Shown one piece after another: positions 8,735 to 19,061 of a DNA stretch of 24,639 bases (within the stretch, counting starts at the first letter, position 1; each line of letters begins with the position of its first letter). The notes below the pieces were generated by a model that saw nothing but the letters and a program-made list of their open reading frames with translations, had not been told where the DNA came from and searched no databases. The DNA lies in the NCBI GenBank assembly GCA_903772945.1, contig CAICTM010001675.1:1-24639 (forward strand), read 5' to 3'. The position numbers were made by a program, and so were the translations under genes. Source of the stretch: Seminavis robusta (Eukaryota; Bacillariophyta; Bacillariophyceae; Naviculales; Naviculaceae).

Positions 8735-9242
8735 ATGAGACGAACAACAGGCGAGTCGAGTCGAAAGAGAGCCAACTCTTACTCGTCGCTTCGTCCACAT
8801 TGATGTGGGTGGCACTGATACTTCATCAGTTAAGCAAGACGTCAATTGCACAAGCCAACGTTTTGATGCTTTCATATCCGGTCGAAAGATTTTGGAACCA
8901 CAGATTGTAAAGGCTGTTTGTCATCTGTGGTTACCGTGTCAGATGGGAACCTTCTCATGTCGTGGAGAAATGAGATGTTTTCGAGTGATGCATTCCAGCT
9001 TCGAGGGCAAATGAAGTGCAGTCGAGTTGGGTGAGTTGAGTCGAGTTGAGTCGAGTCGAGTCCTTCATCTAAAAGCTATCAATTTCATACAGAAAACATA
9101 ACGAAAATTAACGAATTCATAAATGTGAACGCAAAAACCTCACCGAACCGGTATAGCGATCCACCGCAGTTCCAGGTTGTTGCAAGGGCCAAACCAGTTG
9201 TGCCGCTTTCAATGATAACTCTACCTAGTGCATGGCACCTAC
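8735..9242. other. Convergent intergenic region with GAGTC-rich simple repeat
   Basis: The TPR gene and the DUF4470-like gene end facing each other. The region holds no supported gene. A low-complexity tract of GAGTTGAGTCGAGTCGAGT-type units spans about 9017-9062, with a shorter relative near 8750-8765. Confidence 0.6.
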
Positions 9243-12200
9243 CTAGTGCATTGCTTTGGCCTTCAGGAGTTGAACTGGCTTCCCTACCCGAAACCAGCCA
9301 TCGGTACGGAGAAGTGAAACATACACAGTGTAGTGATATCGAAGCTCATCAAAGTCCTGTTGACTCAGACAAAATCGTAGACGATTGGATTTGCCCAAAT
9401 CAATCGCTTCCCACGAGAGGCACGAAAGCACATGGAAGTGCTTGGATCCTTTTGCCAGGATTTCATCACGAATAGGAGCACGTGCCTCATTTCGCATCAG
9501 CAATCTCTCAAACATATGCATCATCAAATCATCTTCGTTTTCCCCCATCCCTTTCTCGATTGGATCTTGTGGCTTCGTTGGTTCCAGCACTAAACCCATG
9601 CATTGTACTGTAGGAACATAATCCATAACTTTAACGTCAACGGTAATTTGAATGGTCAATTCGTATTGTTGCAGGGGCTTGGAAGACAGAGTGGCTTCCA
9701 GTGGAGATAGAAGAGTTGTTTTGAGAGTTGTTGTTGTTGTTGAATGCTTATTGCCACTTGAGTCTGAAGATCCAGGGTAAATGCACTGATGTCAATCTTC
9801 TGTTCTTTCCCTTTGCTCTGAACTGGCAGTGGTGGGTCGTAAGATGGGATGATTGCCTTTGTTGAGAATTGCTGTGAAGACGAAGTGCATAGCATCTCAT
9901 CGAGAGTACAGGACACCCAGTGGGCTGGATACTTGAGGTGATGCACAAAAAATTTGCGAAGGTGAACAAAGGCCGCAACAGAGTTTGGATAGTGTACCCT
10001 GAGGTTTTGGTTGTAGGTTCGCACGGGCGGCAAAATGGTCAAAAGGAAAAGACTCTGCAACCAAGTGCAAAATTCTTCTTTTGACATCATTTTGAAGGCT
10101 TTAGGTGACCTTGTCCATAGATAATCCTGCCAGGCACCATCATCGGCATTGCCCAAATACTTCATTCCAAGTAATGCTTCCGCCCTTTGTATGCTCGAAA
10201 CAGATGTTGTGCTGAATAGGTACTGGGCATAGCTTTCAAATTTTGGGTTGTTGAAAAGAATGTCATGATGAAGATGACAGGAAACTTTTGCTTTGCTTTC
10301 ATGGAGCAGAGGAAAGATATCCGTGAAGACAGGCAAGACACCAGTGTAGTCCGGGATGTTAGAAAGAAAAACACGGTGGAAGCATTTGGTTCCAGTCTGC
10401 CGGTAAGCCTGGCAGATTGAGACAATGTCACCAACATTCCATTCAACTTCAAGAGCAGCTGATTCTGCACCCAGAGATACCAAAGCATGTCCAGCATTCC
10501 AGAAGAAGCAACTGGTAAAGTCAAAGAACTCTGTCAGGTCTGGATCGGCCTGTGCACCTTCTTGATCTTCATTGTCCATTGCTCTCATCTGGTTTGCGAC
10601 AGGGATAGGATCCGAGCCCCACTCAACTTTCATGAAGCCCATCATGAAGTCAATGATAGGCGAAAAATGCAGACCGCCAGAGAATGTAGAATAGTGCATA
10701 GGATCAAACATGAATGGATTTGTTGACCATGTTTTCAATATGATATCTTTTGCTTCCATGAGGTCGTCTGGACCAATGCATCCTGCTAGACCTTGCAAGC
10801 AGTCTGTTAGACCTTTTCTGGATACTGGGCATCCTTTGTTCTTTTCATAGATTCTTGAAAATGTGTGGTTTTCCGAAAGATGAGAAGGAGGCAGTATCGC
10901 CTTTGTGGACTTCAGAAAGGAATGTGACAATGCTATCCCTGGAAGATATAGCTTAAATTTCCGGGAGATGAGCCTTTCATCAAAATCTTCCAAAGTGAGA
11001 TCTTCATCAGCACCTGCTAGAACAATCCGGATCATATCCTCGTCTGTGGCCCCAGGCGGAAGCATTGTTCGCACAGTTTCCTTGCGTTTTAGGCTCCAAC
11101 TGTTGATATCGCTCATTTGCTGAAAATATGCATTCCTCTTTGCTGCGGCTTCGGCACGGCGTTCATTCATGAGAGCCTGCTGACTCTGGGATGATGCTGG
11201 TTCATCCAACCCATTGTCCAAAGATTCCTTGAAACAGAAAGATGTTTTCAAACTCGCCTTGGCTTGGGGAAGGTCTTTCCACACAGGAGAATGTCGATTG
11301 TGGTTCTTGCCTCCCACCTGGACAATCCAATAGGAGAAAATAGGCACAATACTTTCCCAGTCCTTTTCTGAGGTGCACTTCAACCATGGGTAGGATTTTT
11401 CAAAGGCTGTGTGGCTTTTAAAAGTCATGAGCTCTTCCATAACTTCAATGGCCATATCTTTGACCCAAGGTGGCATTACATGACTCAAGAGAATGTACTG
11501 AAGAACAGCACACCATTGGGAAGCTTTCTTGTTCGTCTTGAGGTCATCTCTGCGCTTGGCAAGCTTGCCAATCTTGTGGAGAATCACTAATGTCACAATA
11601 AACTTTGCTTGTGAAGCTCTGTTGATATCGTTGCACACAATGCTAACTTTGACCTTATCCTTGTCACATTGGGCCAATGCTTTGTACTGTACATGAACAT
11701 CCATAATGGTGCCGAGAACATGTCGCCCATCATTAATACCTGCCATCAAGATGTCCAGGTGAAGACAGTTCTTGAGGTGAATTTGGTGTGAGACATCATA
11801 ATATCTTCTTTGCCATTGGCCCTTCATCCAAGGCAGACTGGACTTCATTGTGCCCAAATCGGTAATATTCCACAATTGGTTCCATGAGTGCTACACGAAG
11901 CAGCCTGACAGGTTGCTTAAGAAGAGCCTCTGGAGTAGGTGGGCACTTGTTTTGAGAAATGTACTGCGAAAACTGCTTTAGCATCTTCTTGCCCCTCTTG
12001 GAATATGCCTCATTTTCACAGGTGGACAACTCTTCCAGCATCGTGATGCTGTCCTCAATCTTGTGCCCATAGAAGTGTGCCCGTGCCATTCGCAGGACAT
12101 TCTTGCAATACAGCGCACGAGATTTCACCTGGAGCTCGGATGAGGTCCCTTCCAATTCTTTCAACACTGTCAAACAGGATTGCGCAAATGTGACAGATTT

Positions 12201-12446
12201 TGTGTAGCTACCAACTTCAAATCGACAGTTGGATAGATTAGAAAGGAAAACTGCCTTGAGATATACAGTCTCAGGCTGAACGTCGCCCACACAGTCGACG
12301 TCATTGTCCTTTAGAAGCTGTGCTTCAACGATCTTGAGCCCTTTCGCATAGAACTTCGACGCTGCTTCAAACTCGCCCCTGGCAAACAGCTTATTGCCTG
12401 CATCCTTGATGGATGATGCATCGGCCTTTCGCTTCTGTTTCTCCAT
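9243..12446 (-). CDS. TPR plus DUF4470-like domain protein, frame broken twice
   Basis: The likely start is the ATG at 12446, the first Met before a clear TPR helix pair (KDAGNKLFARGEFEAASKFY). Segment 1 (12446 to about 11800) encodes the TPR region. Segment 2 (about 11795 to 9780, one nucleotide out of frame) encodes the largest part, beginning with HLKNCLHLDILMAG then INDGRHVLGTIMD, which resembles the N-terminal glycine/aspartate motif of DUF4470 (seen in MYND-linked proteins and DNAAF3-type proteins). Segment 3 (about 9780 to 9243) returns to the frame of segment 1 and ends in a stop at 9243-9245. All three parts look like real protein. The breaks may be cryptic introns, indels or recoding. 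Total length would be near 1050 aa. Molecular role is unknown. DUF4470 assignment is by remembered pattern only. Confidence 0.6.
9729..9743 (+). repeat. GTT microsatellite inside the DUF4470-like gene
   Basis: Five GTT units encode a short Gln or Thr run depending on frame. The tract lies where segments 2 and 3 of the minus-strand gene change frame, but a trinucleotide expansion alone cannot change frame. Confidence 0.8.
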
Positions 12447-12758
12447 GGGCAAACCTTTGTCCGTCCCAAAACTGTTGTGCTCTAACTTACTTTTTGACCC
12501 TTCGACGACTTGAAAAGAAAGATCGAGGATTAAGCGCAAAAGTCCCTAACCCTAACAACCAAATTTGGGGGAAAGCTAAAGCGACCCTTGCCACCTCTGA
12601 AAACCCAGCAAGCACTGAACTGGGAGTGTGAGGAGTATTGGTCTGGTTTCCCCTTCTCACTAGCCCTCTGGAATCTCAATTTGTAACTCAAAGGTTGCTC
12701 TAATGCCCACTGGCTACCAACCGGTCGATACGTACACGAGCTTGTCTACGCTAGTAAC
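12447..12758. other. Intergenic, 5' region of the DUF4470-like gene and 3' of UTP18
   Basis: No gene seen. The two genes are tandem on the minus strand. A telobox-like doublet lies at 12544-12556. Confidence 0.5.
12544..12556 (-). promoter_or_regulatory. Telomere-like doublet upstream of the DUF4470-like gene
   Basis: CCCTAACCCTAAC on the plus strand, reading GTTAGGGTTAGGG on the gene strand, about 100 bp before the ATG at 12446. It resembles telobox promoter elements or a short interstitial telomeric repeat. Confidence 0.35.
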
Positions 12759-14688
12759 TTAACTATTGTAATGCTGCAAGGAGTACAGAAGGCACTTGCC
12801 CTTGTCGTTTCCCATTGCCAGGAACTTGCTTTGGGGCGAAAAGTCCGTGCTCCAAACGTACGAAAGGGGCGTTTTGGACGTTGGCCAATTGGAAAAGACA
12901 GTCGCCGTTGGTACATGCAGTAGCTTCAATGCATTCTTCTCTCGTCGACTGGACATGGCCATGATCTGCCCGTCATGGTTGAACCGGACCATGTCCGCTG
13001 ATGTTTGTAGATTCATGATTGCTTTGATGGGTTCTCGTCCATCGGTAATTGTTGTTGTCGAAGTAGCCAATTGTCGTTGTCGAACATGATCTGCGTACAA
13101 ATTGACCACTCCACTTTCGGCCCCGACTGCCAGATGTTGTCGTGTCGACGTTGCCAGAAAGGATGTAATGGTTCCATCCTGATTTTCGAATCGTTCCACA
13201 CATTGTCGTGTTTTGACATCCCACCGATAGACATCACCATCACTTCCACTGGCCAACAGATAGTCACCATTGGGTTGCGTAAATGCAATGGCTCGGACAC
13301 TCCCATTTAATTTGAGATTGGCGAGCCATTGTTTGGAATGTACATCCACGAGAATGACGTATCCATCATTGCCCCCAAATGCAATGAGCTTTCCATCGGG
13401 TGACGCGACACATGTTTCCAAGCTGCGTTCTTGTCGTCCTGCAATCTTTGGAATGTAGTCGAGTTTTCCGGCAATGGAATCGTAAATGTAAAAGAAGGGT
13501 CGTCGCCCACTGACAACGACCTTGCCCGTGTCTCCCAAGAATGCCGCGCTGTAAATGGGCAACTTGGGAACTGACAAAACCAAAAACAAAAGAGGAATAA
13601 AGGAGTGGTCAGTCAGTCAGCACCATAATAAACCAAGGTCTGTCTTGTCTGATGTTCTTACAATGAATTCCATGTACTTTTTCGCTGCCTTCGGCTGTGA
13701 CCTGAAAGAATCGCAACGTCTTGTCTAACCCGGCCGTCAATAGGAGTGGTTGATCTGGATCGGATCCTGGATGAAAGTGAACGGCTTGTACCACGGCCTT
13801 GTTGTAGTCGGATTGATTGGCATCGGGACATCTGACGACACTGAGAATGTTGGGAGCGAGTCGTTTGGTGGAAGACGATGCCCCGTGTTGCAGCAATGGC
13901 TGAGACGATAGTTGGATATCAGTATCGTCTTGGTCGTCGTCATCGTCATTCTGTTGTTGTTTGTCTGGTTCCTCCTGCTTGTCGTCATCGTCTAGCCGAG
14001 CCCACTGTGTCTGCGCCGTGGCTGCCATGGTACTCTTATAGCGGTTCCTCAATCGCTTTTGCAAATCGTCGCCTCGCAGTGGTTGCGTTTCATCGCGTGT
14101 CTTGCGCAATTTTCGCAGACGATTGGTTTCCAGCAGATCCACTTGCAAATCCTCATCGTCTTCGTCAATCCATGCGGGGCCGTCATCGTCAGAATCTCCC
14201 GTTTCGTCATCATCATTGTCGGATTCATCATCACTGTCGTCTATTTGCTTTTCGTCTTGTGACTTCTGCTTGTCAGCTTTGTCATTTTTGAGTATTGTGG
14301 GTTCCGTTGACTCAGCAAGTTCCACAGGATCGTCTACTCCAGTGCGATCAATTTCAAACATGAGACCAGCATCCTCCTCTGCTTCATCGGAAGGTGTGGA
14401 TTGCTGTTTTTCTTGGTTGTAGTCGTCTTGTTCGTCCAGAACATCCATTTTCTTGCCAAACAGCAGAGCCGTCAATTGCCGTTCTTCCTCTTCTTCTTTC
14501 AACACTTTCTTGGACTTTTCTCGCTTGTGCTTGTGTTTGCGGGGCTTGCTGCTACTCTGGTTGGCATTGTTCCGATCCGTAGGTTCATGCTGCTGGATCA
14601 GGGGAGATTCATGAACTTTCTTTCGTTTCTTCTCCTTCCCAGCGTCGCTTCCTGCGCTGCGGTCCGACTGTTTGCTCTTCTTGCCCAT
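12759..14688 (-). CDS. UTP18: U3 snoRNP-associated WD40 protein UTP18
   Basis: Small-subunit processome component needed for 18S rRNA maturation in the nucleolus. Two exons: 14688-13662 and 13570-12759, with a 91-nt intron (13661-13571, GTAAGA to GTCAG). The splice keeps frame and joins KVHGIH-F-PKLPIYSAAF, a match to the UTP18 pattern in which a lysine-rich turn is followed by FPI. Product is 612 aa. Residues 1-225 are basic then very acidic (Lys-rich start, several Asp/Glu runs), typical of nucleolar factors. WD40 repeats start near 290. The C-terminus carries KAIMNL, TVFSNWP, TDFSPQSKFLAMGNDKGK and LLYSLQHY, all close to the human UTP18 tail. LLFGKKMD near 72-79 loosely recalls the Mtr4-binding LF-containing motif of yeast Utp18, but the match is weak. 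It is divergent from the CRAL-TRIO-like gene. Confidence 0.93.
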
Positions 14689-15154
14689 GATGAATAAATG
14701 AAGGAATAGATCTCTCTGATTTGACTTTGTTAGATAGATAGCTACCGGTAGCTAGCTAGCTAGAGTGGCTCTTCGTCTTCTTCTTCTTCTTTGATGAGCT
14801 GACTAAAGGAGATGCGACAACATCAACTTTGCAAAGAAAGAAGGAACAACAATGGATTTCGATTTCGTGGTGTAAACGCAACCTGGGGGCAGACGGCAAG
14901 ACGCCTCTCTTTTGGGGTTAGGGCTAAACAATCAAATCCGACGCAAAGGCTTTTCTGCTGCCCTGGGGCATAAAGACGTGAAGACTGCTCCCTGTAAGAC
15001 TGAAGAACACCTTCAACGAGAAGCGGTTGAACCAGCCGTTTTACCTGGCAGCAGGCTTCGTCGTTGTGGGCTCTTCTCTCTTTTCCCACAATAATCCACC
15101 CAACCACAAGCATGCATGCAACAGCACAATTGAATTGAACCCAACAATAACACG
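14689..15154. promoter_or_regulatory. Shared divergent promoter region of UTP18 and the CRAL-TRIO gene
   Basis: 466 bp separate two start codons on opposite strands, so both promoters must lie here. It contains a telobox-like word (14914-14928), a GATA/TAGC-rich stretch with the palindrome TAGCTACCGGTAGCTA near 14740, and a CTT-rich tract near 14777-14792. The open frame at 14823-15167 on the minus strand is probably chance. Confidence 0.5.
14914..14928 (+). promoter_or_regulatory. Telobox-like motif in the UTP18 divergent promoter
   Basis: GGGGTTAGGGCTAAA lies about 225 bp from the UTP18 ATG and the same distance from the other start. In plants telobox elements mark ribosome-biogenesis promoters, the functional class of UTP18. 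Function here is inferred. Confidence 0.35.
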
Positions 15155-16315
15155 ATGACAACCTCATCTGCTGATGCCAATCAACAACATGGAGAGGAAG
15201 CCCTCCAGATGTCGCAGCCTGGAGAAGTACATGTTGTAGAACAGCAAGATGAAAAACACTCTGCGGACAGAAAGGAGCGGGAAGAAGATGGAACTACCAG
15301 TACCAGTACATGTTGTAGGAGTCCTTCTGCTGACAGCCAAACTGAGAATGATGAAGAAGAAAAGTCATCATCACCATTGTTACCACTTTCTGTGACTATG
15401 CAAGCAGAACCAAGGCTCATGGAGATATCCAATCAAGAACGGGATTGGGCCTTACGAATCAAGCGCACTGTGGAAGCTGCACCTGATCTAGACAATCTGC
15501 CAGACATGATGTATGCTCATTTGGCAATATTCGCACAGGGAGACTTGGATTGTGCTGTGCATCGCGTCTACAACCTTCAAGAGTACAAAAAGGAATACAA
15601 AATTCTCGACTCAACCGCACAGGCCAACCGGTTATTCAAGAGATTCTTGTTTGACCATTTTCCGGCTTTTCTGCTCAACTTTGATTTTCAGCCAGAGCTT
15701 GGGCACTCTTTGTTTGTTTTTGATTTTACAAAAGCAGACAAACACTACTTTAGGTGCCACAGAAAATTCAGTGAATTCTTGCACGTCTGTTACTACTTTT
15801 GCCAGGCAATGTTCCCAAACTTTGAGGTTGTCCGGAAAGGCCATCTTCAAATTGTGGAGTGTGAAGGTAGGTTTGGCTAGAATAGCAGTACTTCCCATGT
15901 CTTTGTTTTTATGTACGGTACACCCACCACTGGATGAACAAGGCAAGAATTTCTTCTCACTCATTGATCCATTCAATTCTACCGTTTCGCAGGATTTGAC
16001 CCATCAAAGAATATGGTGGATGGCAAGATTTTCACCCGTGTATTATCAGAAATACATGGCTCTTATCCTACGGTTTATGCTCAACTGTGCATGTACCATA
16101 CACCAATGTCATTCAATTTGATGGTAGCTCTGGCCAAGAGATCACTTCCCATTAACTTGTTGTCCAAGTTGAGTGTTGGGTGTACTTTTCCAGGCCGTCT
16201 GGACCAGTTCTATGGACTCCCCACACTTGAGGCTGCCACTCAGCGAACGTTTAATAATCTCAATGAGGCACTGCGAATTCGATATGAGAATGAAAGGACG
16301 TTTAGGCTTGGATGA
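15155..16315 (+). CDS. CRAL-TRIO (Sec14-like) domain protein
   Basis: Likely lipid-binding or lipid-transfer protein. Exons are 15155-15866 and 15993-16315, with a 126-nt intron (GTAGGT to CGCAG). The splice keeps frame and joins VECEG-FDPSKNM. Product is 344 aa. Residues 1-85 are Ser/Glu-rich and probably disordered. The rest follows a pattern I associate with diatom CRAL-TRIO proteins: PDLDNLPDMMYAHLAIF then CAVHRVYNLQEYKKEYKI, FPAFLLNFDF and SLFVFDFT beta-strand-like segments, YYFCQAMFPNFEVVRKG, the ECEG turn, and the end ALRIRYENERTFRLG. Family assignment comes from pattern memory, so a related alpha/beta lipid-binding fold is possible. A decayed inverted copy lies at 19062-20118. Confidence 0.75.
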
Positions 16316-16531
16316 TTCGATTCTGTGAGGTGGTGGTTACCTACAATAAACTTGGTGTTCCAGCTAAACAGGGGAGCCAGAGCAGACACACAGCCTTTGG
16401 CCACAAGGTACTAGTAGAGCATGAAAGGGACAACGGTTTCTGGGAAATTCACTCGAAGATCTATATGATTCCAGGATATTCTACCTACTACCGGTACGGA
16501 TGCTTGGCGTGGCGTTGACTAATTGGCCATT

Positions 16532-18196
16532 TTACACAGCCTCCCGCCTTGCTTCGGACGTTTCGATTTCTGCCACGATCTCATCAATGCACTTGTAACC
16601 ACAACCAAAGTCCCGCTGATAACATTCTTGTCGAGCTCGTTTTGGTTGAGGCTGTCCGCTTTTGGAGCAAGGAAATTGTACGTGTGGAGCACATTGTTCT
16701 TTTTCTCGTTTCTGAAGCAGTCGGTATCGCTCCATCGCAACGTCAAACCGTTGCCGTCCCAAGCGTTCAATCGTCAAATCTAGACTACGATTGGCAGCGG
16801 CATGAAGTAGATAATCCCCGTAGTTTTGAGCTTTCCAATCGTCCGACTCGAGGTACTCCTTGACGGCAGGACTGGCAAAGCTCTTGGTAAGAGACACGCA
16901 TTGATGTCGGGGTGGATCGTAAAAGTACGACCCCGCCACCTTGGAAGATGTCACTAACACATCGGCCACATCAATCCCCAACAGCAACGACAAGGCCACG
17001 AGTGATTCGTCCATACGTTCCACTACCAGCATGAAATCATAATCTTGTTGCACCATTCGTTGGACCCGCTCTTGAATGTCTTCTGGGTTTTTAACACGAA
17101 TTCTATCCTTGGGCGACCAGGCACTAAAGTGTGGTATTTCTTCCAGGGCGGCAAATTGCATGGTAAAGCCACCTTGTCCGTCTTGAATGGATCCATATCG
17201 TCCCGAAAAGTGCTTCAATCGATCCAGTATCCACTCGTCGCTGTATTCGCCCCCGTCAATGGAAATCTCGATAAAGAAGAGATAGCTCAAGACACGTGAT
17301 GCGGGATCTCGAATCGACGTAAAGAGGAACGAGTTTTGTTGGTCCCGGTGGGCATAGGTCGTCCCCGGCTTGTGTTGCCACTGGAGTGCTTGACACTTGT
17401 GTCGGTTGGCAATTCGAAGAGCAACCCCGGCCGACGTGGACGAGGCGGCTTTGGGGACTTTCACCAAGATCAACCCTTCCTTGTTGGGACGCTCTGCCTT
17501 GGTGTCTTTGCACCACTGGCTTTGGTCAGTTCGATCTGGAAATGCCCGGGCCAGGGCTTGACCTTGTGTCTGCATACAAGTGGTGGTAAGGCAGGCAGTC
17601 TTGGCGTTGCTGCTGCTGTTTGTGGCTGACATGGAAACGGATACCGCAGTGGTGCTTCGCTTGTGGCTTTGTGCGTGTCGCTGGGGATGCATGTTTCGGG
17701 TGATATCACTCTCCCGATCCTCTTGCTCGGTTCCGTAGAGCCCACCAAACTGGACGGGCATCGTTTTAGCTAGGAATTCTTCGGAAAAGGCCAGACTGCG
17801 AGCATCGGATGATAACGGTGACAAGACCCAGTCCGCAAACTTGGCGGTCGGATACGACAATGCAAGCATACCCATCACCCAGAGTCGGCTACCGGTAGCA
17901 CGATGAGTGCCGGAAGCCCTCTTCGTGGACGCAGCTGGCGATACTGTTTGTTGTTGGTTTGCCGCTGAAGTTGACTCCGTTGGTGTCTTTCCCCGTCGAC
18001 ACGATGCAGCATTGTTTGTAGTCATGGTTGCTTCCACAGCACAGTACTTTCTAATCAATGATAGCGCTTGCTCTGCGGTGGTGCGAAGAGCTCTCGAAAA
18101 AACGAAGTTGTCTGGAATCCAAGAGGTGCGCGGTGAGCTGGATCCGGCCAGGGGGGGGGGGGGGGTGCGCCTTGGCTGTACCTGTGGCGGTACCAT
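16532..18196 (-). CDS. PAPS-dependent sulfotransferase, probable type II membrane protein
   Basis: Predicted to transfer sulfate from PAPS to a carbohydrate or similar acceptor, probably in the Golgi. The first ATG of the frame is 18196 (554 aa). A second candidate, ATG at 18025 (497 aa), avoids a G15 homopolymer and may be safer. A modest hydrophobic stretch, LWVMGMLALSYPTAKFADWVL (about 105-125 from the first start), could be the signal anchor. The 5'-phosphosulfate loop is VKVPKAASST (near 244) and the 3'-phosphate motif is IRDPASRVLS (near 293). Both are intact. The C-terminus has ECYQRDFGCGYKC, a cysteine cluster. It looks closest to the Golgi carbohydrate (Gal-3-O or HS-2-O) sulfotransferases; acceptor unknown. 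It converges with the CRAL-TRIO gene 216 bp away. Confidence 0.85.
   Translation of the reverse strand: MVPPQVQPRRTPPPPLAGSSSPRTSWIPDNFVFSRALRTTAEQALSLIRKYCAVEATMTTNNAASCRRGKTPTESTSAANQQQTVSPAASTKRASGTHRATGSRLWVMGMLALSYPTAKFADWVLSPLSSDARSLAFSEEFLAKTMPVQFGGLYGTEQEDRESDITRNMHPQRHAQSHKRSTTAVSVSMSATNSSSNAKTACLTTTCMQTQGQALARAFPDRTDQSQWCKDTKAERPNKEGLILVKVPKAASSTSAGVALRIANRHKCQALQWQHKPGTTYAHRDQQNSFLFTSIRDPASRVLSYLFFIEISIDGGEYSDEWILDRLKHFSGRYGSIQDGQGGFTMQFAALEEIPHFSAWSPKDRIRVKNPEDIQERVQRMVQQDYDFMLVVERMDESLVALSLLLGIDVADVLVTSSKVAGSYFYDPPRHQCVSLTKSFASPAVKEYLESDDWKAQNYGDYLLHAAANRSLDLTIERLGRQRFDVAMERYRLLQKREKEQCAPHVQFPCSKSGQPQPKRARQECYQRDFGCGYKCIDEIVAEIETSEARREAV
18151..18165 (+). repeat. G15 homopolymer in the sulfotransferase 5' coding region
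   Basis: Fifteen consecutive G encode part of RRTPPPPLAG on the minus strand. Length errors or slippage would shift the frame between the ATGs at 18196 and 18025, so the upstream start depends on this count being exact. Confidence 0.9.
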
Positions 18197-18263
18197 GGTA
18201 CTCACAAAAAGCTGCTGTTGGAGCCGCTTGTACCTGGTGGTACGAGTGAACGGGAGTAATAAA

Positions 18264-18340
18264 CTACCATTTGGTTAGAGTGCTGGACTATGGACTCCAG
18301 AGGGGTGTGCAGCAATGCAGGGGCTCGAACCTGACTGTCA
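18264..18340 (+). pseudogene. Possible degenerate tRNA or tRNA-derived (SINE-like) segment
   Basis: TTGGTTAGAGTGCTGG at 18271-18286 resembles a tRNA D-arm and A box. CTGGA/TCCAG (18283-18287, 18296-18300) could form an anticodon stem, but with an 8-nt loop. GGCTCGAACCT at 18322-18332 resembles a B box. The T stem is poor and no acceptor stem pairs, so it cannot be a normal tRNA gene. It could be coincidence. Confidence 0.25.
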
Positions 18341-18686
18341 GGGGTGAGCAGACCAAAAGGAGGCAAGGATCGCAAGGAAGGAGACCGGGAAAGTGGTACC
18401 GATAGAGGACGGACTCTAACGATAGAGATCCAGTACCACAATTGTCCCAATTCTGGGAGCTCATTGTAGAAGCAGGAGCACCAGAACCACAAACACATGG
18501 TACCAGGTAGCTGCTCGGGCAAGGGCTATGCTCAATCGGGCGGAAACATAGAGCGAACCACAAAGATTGACTTGGACGACTTCTTAGCCAATACCTGGAT
18601 AGCCATTGGAGAACAGTGGTAGCTTCAGCAGCAAAGATGTCATCCTCAGAAACAACAAAGGGAGTGAAGTGTCCGCATTGTGCAGT

Positions 18687-18718
18687 GCACTGACTGAGCC
18701 AGGCACTGACTGAGCCAG
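18687..18718 (+). repeat. Two-copy 16-bp tandem repeat
   Basis: GCACTGACTGAGCCAG occurs twice head to tail without mismatch. Confidence 0.9.
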
Positions 18719-18780
18719 GAACATGGTCTTCGATGGAGGCGTCGTTCTCAATCTGCTAGACTACGAGAATTTACCACAAC

Positions 18781-18807
18781 TGTGACCGACTTCCAAAGTC
18801 AGTCACA
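18781..18807. repeat. Short hairpin
   Basis: TGTGACCGACTT and AAGTCAGTCACA pair over 12 positions with one mismatch around a CCA loop. No adjacent gene explains it. Confidence 0.6.
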
Positions 18808-19061
18808 GTCGATCAAACTTCCTGCTCCTACCAACGAGCACATTGCGAAGCACCTTATCGGAGGGACAGGACCTTGAATTGCCCGATTAGTCTCGCAAGA
18901 GCGGTTTTGTCCCATTCATGCTCTGCAGGTACCTTCGAGCTATCAATAACTGCTGTATTCTGCTCCCAATCTTTGGGTACCCGTACTGAGGCAATTACAG
19001 CAGAACCAAAACTCGATTGTATCAACGCCGCACGGTACCACAACATACCATAGTAAAAAAC

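Larger units (their letters stand above)
18197..19061. other. Intergenic with tRNA-like piece, small tandem repeat and hairpin
   Basis: No protein gene is supported across about 860 bp. It contains a degenerate tRNA-like segment, a perfect 16-bp tandem duplication and a short hairpin, each listed separately. Confidence 0.5.

Noticed and set aside
11771..11873. Conventional intron as the settled explanation of the first frame break
   Set aside because: Length restores frame, but GTGGAA and CTCAAG are poor sites beside the strong ones in neighbouring genes, and good coding sequence would be lost; kept only as an alternative.
14823..15167. 114-aa minus-strand frame in the divergent promoter
   Set aside because: It crosses the start of the CRAL-TRIO gene, lacks motifs and fits poorly between the two promoters.
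18264..18340. Functional tRNA gene
   Set aside because: No acceptor stem, a poor T stem and an 8-nt anticodon loop.
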